Below are positions 55,390-64,000 of a stretch of DNA of 64,000 bases, piece after piece (the first letter of the stretch is position 1; every line of letters starts with the position of its first letter). The stretch comes from Flaccisagitta enflata (lineage: Eukaryota; Chaetognatha; Sagittoidea; Aphragmophora), in NCBI GenBank assembly GCA_965153355.1, contig OZ231127.1, positions 2,294,001 to 2,358,000 on the forward strand. The letters are read 5' to 3'. Under the pieces are notes generated by a model that searched no databases, was not told the DNA's origin, and was given only the letters and a program-made list of their open reading frames with translations. The position numbers and the translations under genes were made by a program.

Positions 55390-56008
55390 TTTTGGGCAGC
55401 GGCCCCGAAGGCGCCGATGACCTATGCTTTCACACAGGGGAATTTTCTCCTCCTCCTCTTCCAGCGTACCCCCCCCCCTCAAGGCCCAAATCTTAGCTTC
55501 GATGCCCAAATCCCAGCCTCGAGGCTCAAATCCAAGCCTCAAGGCTCAAATCCCAGCCTGGAGGCTCAAAACCCAGCCTGGAGGCTCAAAACCCAGCCTG
55601 GAGGCTCAAATCCTAGCCTCAAGGCTTAAATCCCGGTCTTGAGGCCCTAATCCTAGTCTCGAGGCTCAAATCTCAGCCTCCTGACTCAAATCCCAGCCTC
55701 GTGGCTCAAATCCCAGCCTCGAGGCTCAAATCTCAGCCTTGAGGCTCAAATCTCAGCCTCAAGGCTCAAATCTCAGCCTCGAGGCTCAAATCTCAGCCTC
55801 GAGGCTCAAATCTCAGCCTTGAGGCTCAAATCCCAGCCTCAAGGCCCCAATGCCAGCCTCCAGGCCCTAATCCCAGCCTTGGGGTTCAAATAAAGACAGC
55901 ATAGGTCAACGGCCACTTCGGGGCCGCTGCCCCTCTAACCATCTTACGCCCACACACTGACATAGGGGCAACGGGTACCGCTGACCATCTAACGCTTTTG
56001 CGACAATT
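55390..56008. repeat. R2 element with 20-bp minisatellite core (about 20 copies)
   Basis: Left arm GGGCAGCGGCCCCGAAGG then GATGACCTATGCTTTCACAC; right arm (55897-55935) GCATAGGTCAACGGCC then TTCGGGGCCGCTGCCCC; right flank GGGTACCGCTGACCATCTAA. Core 55480-55880: CTCGAGGCTCAAATCCCAGC units. Confidence 0.85.
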
Positions 56009-56308
56009 CTTTTTCTTTTTCTTCTTTTTTCTTTTTTTTTTTTGTCACGTAAAAAGATTTTCTTCACGACAAAGATTTTTATTTCAATTCAATCTAATAT
56101 TGGAATATAATTTCAATATAATTTCATCCAATACTGAAATGAAATTTCTTTAATTTTTCTCTCTTTGCTTTTTTCCTATCTATTCTTCGGATGTCATAGC
56201 AGCTATTAGAAACTTTTATTTTAAAAGTGTCATAAACTTCAAAATTGCCGCATATCGATATCGAAATAACACGAATTTCCGATTCACGAACTCTTTTGGT
56301 ATGTTTCA

Positions 56309-56333
56309 TACTTCCTTTCTTTCTTTCTTTTTT

Positions 56334-56412
<79 letters not shown>

Positions 56413-56585
56413 ACATTTAGTCGCAAACTAGCGCTCTCAAATAATCTTTGTCTGTCCGTCCAGGATCAGGATCAGGAGTTGTTTCTCTAGTTCATTTGGT
56501 GACAAGTAGAGAATATACATATAACGAAACAAACAAACAAACAAACAAACCAATAAACAAACAAACAAACAAACAAACCAACAAA
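56309..56585. repeat. (CTTT)n and (AAAC)n microsatellites
   Basis: (CTTT)n at 56309-56412 and (AAAC)n at 56526-56585. Confidence 0.95.
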
Positions 56586-56764
56586 GAGATAAGCAAACAA
56601 GCACAATTGTTTCTCCCGAACCTCCTCCATTCCTAACAGACCCTCCAGACATAACCCCTTCCTTTTTCCCATACAATCTATCTCTCTTCTTTTTCTTTTT
56701 TTTATTTCTATTTATTTTCATGTTGTGAGGAATTGTTTCCATACTTCGACCATCCCTTTTTAAA

Positions 56765-56980
56765 CTGGCCACTCGCCCGCTGGCTACATTTCTTCGTTCG
56801 CTCGCACAACTTGCCCACTCTACAGCACTCCACTTGCTCAGTTTATTTGTTGCTTGCTCACTCACTTTATACACTTGCTTTTGGGTCAGTTGTAATTTAT
56901 GAATATGTGTTTGCTGTGAACGCGATAAACTGGGATAGTCACAATTGTTGTTATCACTTGAAACACGCCCTGATATTTGT
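56765..56980 (+). repeat. Dispersed repeat R3, copy 3 (diverged)
   Basis: GCTTGCTCACTCACTTTATA, GGGTCAGTTGTAATTTATGA, GTGTTTGCTGTGAACGCG, then CACTTGAAACACGCCCTG: same block order as copies 1 and 2. Confidence 0.65.
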
Positions 56981-57027
56981 CGGCTTTGAACAGACGAGTA
57001 CCATTGTTTTTTCTCCTTTTTTTGTTG

Positions 57028-57215
57028 CATGCTACGCGACTCTATGACCCGCTATGTCGGTCAGTCGGTCGGTCTGTCGGTCCGTGTTAGCTTTTTCGGC
57101 GTTTACGGGCAATTTTTGCGTTACTGCTCCTCCCCAATTGCTCAAATAGCCTTTTTCATTGCTGCCCCTGCCCACCCGCACGCGACTTCGGTAGACGTGT
57201 TTTCGGCCTTGTTTA
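57028..57215 (-). repeat. Full-length R1 copy, reverse orientation
   Basis: ATGCTACGCGACTCTATGAC and CCGCTATGTCGGTCAGTCGG at one end; GCCCCTGCCCACCCGCACGC, then GACTTCGGTAGACGTGTTTTCGGCCTTGTT (written here in two overlapping parts of the same end) at the other. Confidence 0.8.
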
Positions 57216-57246
57216 TCAGAAAACGAGGAAACAGATTAGACTATGG

Positions 57247-57546
57247 AATTTCTTCTTCTTCTTCTTCTTCTTCTCTTCTTCTTCTTCTTCTTCTTCTTCT
57301 TCTTCTTCTTCTTCTTCTTCTTCTTCTTCTTCTTCTTCTTCTTCTGGTTCTTCTTCTTCTTCTTCTTCTTCTTCTTCTTCTTCTTCTTCTTCGTCGTCAT
57401 CTTCTTCTTACTATTCTTCTTGTCTTCTTCTTATTATTCTTCTTTTTCTTGTTCTTGTTCTTCTTCTTCTTCTTCTTCTTCTTCTTCTTCTTCTTCTTCT
57501 TCTTCTTCTTCTTCTTCTTCTTCTTCTTCTTCTTCTTCTTCTTCTT

Positions 57547-57577
<31 letters not shown>

Positions 57578-57720
57578 TTCTTCTTCTTCTTCTTCTTCTT
57601 CTTCTTCTTCTTCTTCTTTTTCTTTTTCTTTTCTTTTTCTTCTTCTTCTTCTTCTTCTTCTTCTTCTTCTCTTTTCCTTCTTCTTCTTCTTCTTCTTTTC
57701 CTTCTTCTTCTTCTTCTTCT

Positions 57721-57767
<47 letters not shown>

Positions 57768-57863
57768 TTCTTCTTCTTCTTCTTTTTCTTTTTCTTTTTC
57801 TTTTTCTTTTTCTTCTTCTTCTTCTTCTTCTTCTGCTTCTTCTTCTTCTTCTTCTTCTTCTTT

Positions 57864-57896
<33 letters not shown>

Positions 57897-57990
57897 TTCC
57901 TCTTCTTTCCTATATTGTCCTCGTCCTCGTCTCCTTCTTTTTTTTCTTCTTCTTCTTCTTCGTCTTCTTCTTCTGCTTCTTCTTATTCTA
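57247..57990. repeat. (TTC)n tract, about 740 bp
   Basis: TTC units with scattered substitutions (TTA, TTTTTC, CTC). Frames of 262 and 325 aa through it (Ser, Phe or Leu runs) are not genes. Confidence 0.95.
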
Positions 57991-58326
57991 CTTCTTTATC
58001 GGTTGACATCAAAATTGCATTACTCGTTTGAATCTGGGATATAAACGACAACGCAAGTTTTCCTTTTCTATAGAACACAGGAATGTATTTCCAAGACCAG
58101 ATATCCGTCTTTCCATCCTCGAATCCTTACGTCGTTTACCCTTCCGTCCTACCGTCCTTCCCAACACCCCCCCCCCTCCGGAGCCCCGAGAGGCTCCATG
58201 ATAGCCCTAAAGCACCATCTATCAAGTAAAATTACCTATCTCAACTCCTGCACCCCCAAACCACCCTTTTTCCCGGCTTTCTCAAGGCTAAAATTGGTGT
58301 GTGTGTGAGTGTGTGTGTGAGTGTGT

Positions 58327-58395
<69 letters not shown>

Positions 58396-58396
58396 T

Positions 58397-58469
<73 letters not shown>

Positions 58470-60035
58470 TGTCAATGGATCTCTGTCAGTTTTGATTTTT
58501 TGTGACTGTCGCTATGTTTTGATGCCTGCTTTTCTTCCTTGAAAGTTTACAACATTTCCCATAAGAAAGATGGCAATAGAAGATATCGGCTCCCAGCAAG
58601 TACTCTTTACAGGGGACGTCAATAAGTATTCCTTTCTCATGAGAAAAAAATATTTTTACTTCCTTCCTCCAATTTCTCTTTTTGTCTCACTGACTCTCAC
58701 TGTTACTGTCTTTTTGTCTATTTGTCTGTCTGTCTGTTTTTTTTACAAAAAAAAAGTGTATTTTGTGTACTTACAGCGTTATCAAAGCAAAAGACATGTT
58801 GTTAGGGGGTCCAAAACTTTTCTCTAAGCTTTTGTATTGTTGCAAAACCCCGGGATAGCTGCCGATATCCTGGATAAATCCCCTTGGATAACTTCTGATA
58901 CCCTGGATAACTGCCCCTGCATAATTGCCCCTGGATATCTGCAGATAACACTGACCCACTTTTTTAGTCAAATTTTTGGGGCCCCCAATCAAATTCCATT
59001 GAGTTAAACGTCACGAGTTTCGATTAATGGGAAATTGAAATTGTTTGGCCATTGTCGACAATACCGATTTTTTCTTGTTTTAGAATTCAACTCCCGAAAC
59101 AAAGATGACCTTAGAGCATTTTGATCTTTTGGTTATACGTCGCGCTTCCGAAGCCATAGAATACTAATTCTAGGACCACATGAGATGGAGGAACCATTTT
59201 AGGCCGAATTTTGGACTGGAGTTAACATTGAAACCACTGTAGTCAGATTTGGATTTGAGTGGAATAAAACTGGACTTCCCTCATTTTCAATTCTTATTAG
59301 AGTGGTTCTTGTTTTTACTTACTCATGGGAATTCTAAATGCTTAGTTTATTTTATCTGTGAAAAAGAATGTTTTATGATTTTTTTCTTTAATTCTGGATC
59401 TATTTTCATTGGTGAGCTTCGCTTTTTTTAAAACCACTTTTTTACCCATTCTGAACAAAAAAAGTACGGATATTCTATATAAGAGTAAGAAAATTTTTTT
59501 TAAAGAATAATATTGGAATGAAAAAGATCTACATTTGTACTTCCTGTTTTGGTATTTTTAGAAATCAGTAATGAATAATAATTATTTAAAAAAGATTTTT
59601 AAAAAATAATATTTGGGGAACTCTTATCATAAGATTTTCAAAAATTTACAACTATAGATTGTATTAAAAGATCATATAAAAATAACAAAACTAAACTCAA
59701 GAAAATTTTCTTTTTGATGTTTATTTCAAAACCACTTAAGTAAGAAGGGACAGTTAGATTTGAAAACCACTCAAGTCTGATTCTGCCTTTAGTGGTTAGG
59801 GAGCTTACTGCCCTCATTTTCAAATGAGGATTCGGCCTTGAGTGCCCCCCTCGATCAGATAGCCGGTATCTTCGTATGAAAGTTGAACGATATCACTACT
59901 TCACACTAAATTAAGGACAAGAGCCTTTGGAGCCCTCAATAGTGTTTAATCCGGACCCACCACAACTATCCTTAAAATTTTGATAAAAACCAAACTCCAT
60001 TTAGAAATTTCTGATAAAAACCAAACTCAATACTA
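57991..60035. other. Gene-free region
   Basis: (GT)n at 58297-58400 passing into (CT)n at 58401-58464; a GATAACTGCCCCTG/GATACCCTGGATAA repeat at 58850-58950; and a reversed R4 piece at 59870-59975 (GAAAGTTGAACGATATCACT to CCACAACTATCCTTA). The remainder is AT-rich with no supported gene. Confidence 0.6.
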
Positions 60036-60042
60036 GAAGAAG

Positions 60043-60074
<32 letters not shown>

Positions 60075-60430
60075 GAAGAAGTAGAAGAAGAAGAAGAAGA
60101 AGAAGAAGAAGAAGAACAAGAAGAAAACAAGAACAAGCTTGTAATCGATAATGATAGTGGAAGCAAGAACAAGAAGAAAAAAAAAAGAAAAAGAAAAAGA
60201 AAAAGAAAAAGAAAAAGAAAAAGAAAAAGAAAAAGAAAAAGAACAAGAACAAGAACAAGAAGAAGAAGAGCAAGAAGAAGAACAAGATGAACAAGAAGAA
60301 CAAGATGAAAAAGAAGAACAAGAAGAACAAGATGAAAAAGAAGAACAAGAAGAACAAGAAGATGAAGAGGAAGGAGGTATGAAAGCAAAAGCACACAAGC
60401 CGGAAGTGAAGATCAAGAAGAGGAAGAGGA
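60036..60430. repeat. (GAA)n/(GAAAAA)n tract
   Basis: (AAG)n at 60036-60115, (AAAAAG)n at 60176-60240, then mixed GAACAAGAA units. Glu/Lys frames through it are not genes. Confidence 0.9.
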
Positions 60431-60494
60431 GGAGAAAAGTAGTTTGGTTAAAAGAAACGCGAGATGAGATGAAAACCTTCTGTCTGTGTTTGCC

Positions 60495-60940
60495 AATGTT
60501 AAGTCAGCTGTCATCATGTCTCAATGTTAAGTCAGCTGTCATCATGTCTCAATGTTGATTCAGCTGTCATCATGTCTCAATGTTGATTCAGCTGTCATCA
60601 TGTCTCAATGTTGATTCAGCTGTCATCATGTCTCAATGTTGATTCAGCTGTCATCATGTCTCAATGTTGATTCAGCTGTCATCATGTCTCAATGTTGATT
60701 CAGCTGTCATCATGTCTCAATGTTGATTCAGCTGTCATCATGTCTCAATGTTGATTCAGCTGTCATCATGTCTCAATGTTGATTCAGCTGTCATCATGTC
60801 TCAATGATGAGTCAGCTGTCATCATGTCTCAATGTTGATTCAGCTGTCATCATGTCTCAATGTTGAGTCAGCTGTCATCATGTATCCATTTTAGGTGTGC
60901 TGTCAGCATGTGTCGATGTTAGGTCAGCTGTCATCATTTG
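60495..60940. repeat. 28-bp tandem array, about 16 copies
   Basis: TCAGCTGTCATCATGTCTCA plus ATGTTGAT; starts at 60504, 60532, 60560 and so on, with decay at both ends. Confidence 0.95.
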
Positions 60941-62490
<1,550 letters not shown>

Positions 62491-62660
62491 TGTCTGAATT
62501 CATAATAAGTGAGCGTTGCACTGGGCTCATCGAGAGGGAGCTATCGAATGAATTTTTTTGAATAAAATTTTGTTTCGCATAATTTATGTAAATCATTTTA
62601 TGTAAATCATCAAAGACGCCAAAGAAGAAATACAAAAAGGCGAGAACGGATTTAACAAAG

Positions 62661-64000
<1,340 letters not shown>

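Noticed and set aside
55410-55642. Plus-strand frames with repeated SLKAQIPA-like units
   Set aside because: Translations of the 20-bp minisatellite core of an R2 element.
57029-58031. Plus-strand frames of 262-325 aa rich in Leu, Phe or Ser
   Set aside because: They are (TTC)n in different frames; all three frames are open because the repeat lacks stops.

Overview
This is eukaryotic, almost certainly metazoan, DNA. Many genes are spliced with GT-AG introns, and the sequence is crowded with long microsatellites, minisatellites and several dispersed repeat families. I see no bacterial features, RNA genes or CRISPR arrays. I cannot name the host; an SSR-rich (marine?) invertebrate would fit.

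Region 1 (about 1-26.7 kb) is a virus-like locus of the Polinton/adintovirus-like (MELD) kind. Its left end lies outside the window. On the plus strand, in order: the 3' end of a Lys/Ser-rich protein, an acidic repeat protein, a protein with a linker-histone-like domain, a seven-exon double-jelly-roll major capsid protein (MCP), a protamine-like core protein, and a family-B DNA polymerase with an embedded Vsr-like endonuclease-type domain. The polymerase is split by one -1 frame change. On the minus strand, converging on the polymerase: a many-exon superfamily 3 (SF3) helicase, a C2H2-finger protein, a five-exon coiled-coil/acidic protein, a small single-pass membrane protein, and a four-exon membrane protein with a polyproline tail. 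Together these cover replication (polymerase, helicase), particle shell (MCP), genome condensation (basic and H1-like proteins) and membrane proteins of unknown role. Integrase, packaging ATPase, maturation protease and penton genes are not visible and may lie to the left. Splice phases close exactly in four genes, so the reading frames look maintained, but nearly every gene is broken into exons. Many of the introns hold microsatellites or pieces of a dispersed repeat (called R1 here) that also occurs in the flanking DNA.

Region 2 (about 26.7-64 kb) is repeat-dominated host DNA. It holds very long (CT)n, (GT)n, (CAA)n, (TTC)n and (GAA)n tracts, and minisatellites with periods of 6, 19-20, 28, 41, 72 and about 95 bp. 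It also holds three more dispersed families: R2 has inverted arms around unrelated minisatellite cores, R3 is a roughly 220-bp repeat, and R4 carries short direct repeats. A clear 605-bp MITE is flanked by a TA duplication. Three plus-strand, low-complexity open segments (31.2, 49.1 and 51.2 kb) with plausible splice sites may be exons of one or more host genes. The 72-bp array begins exactly at the 5' splice site of the last of them. The window ends inside a roughly 0.4-0.6 kb segmental triplication carrying R1.
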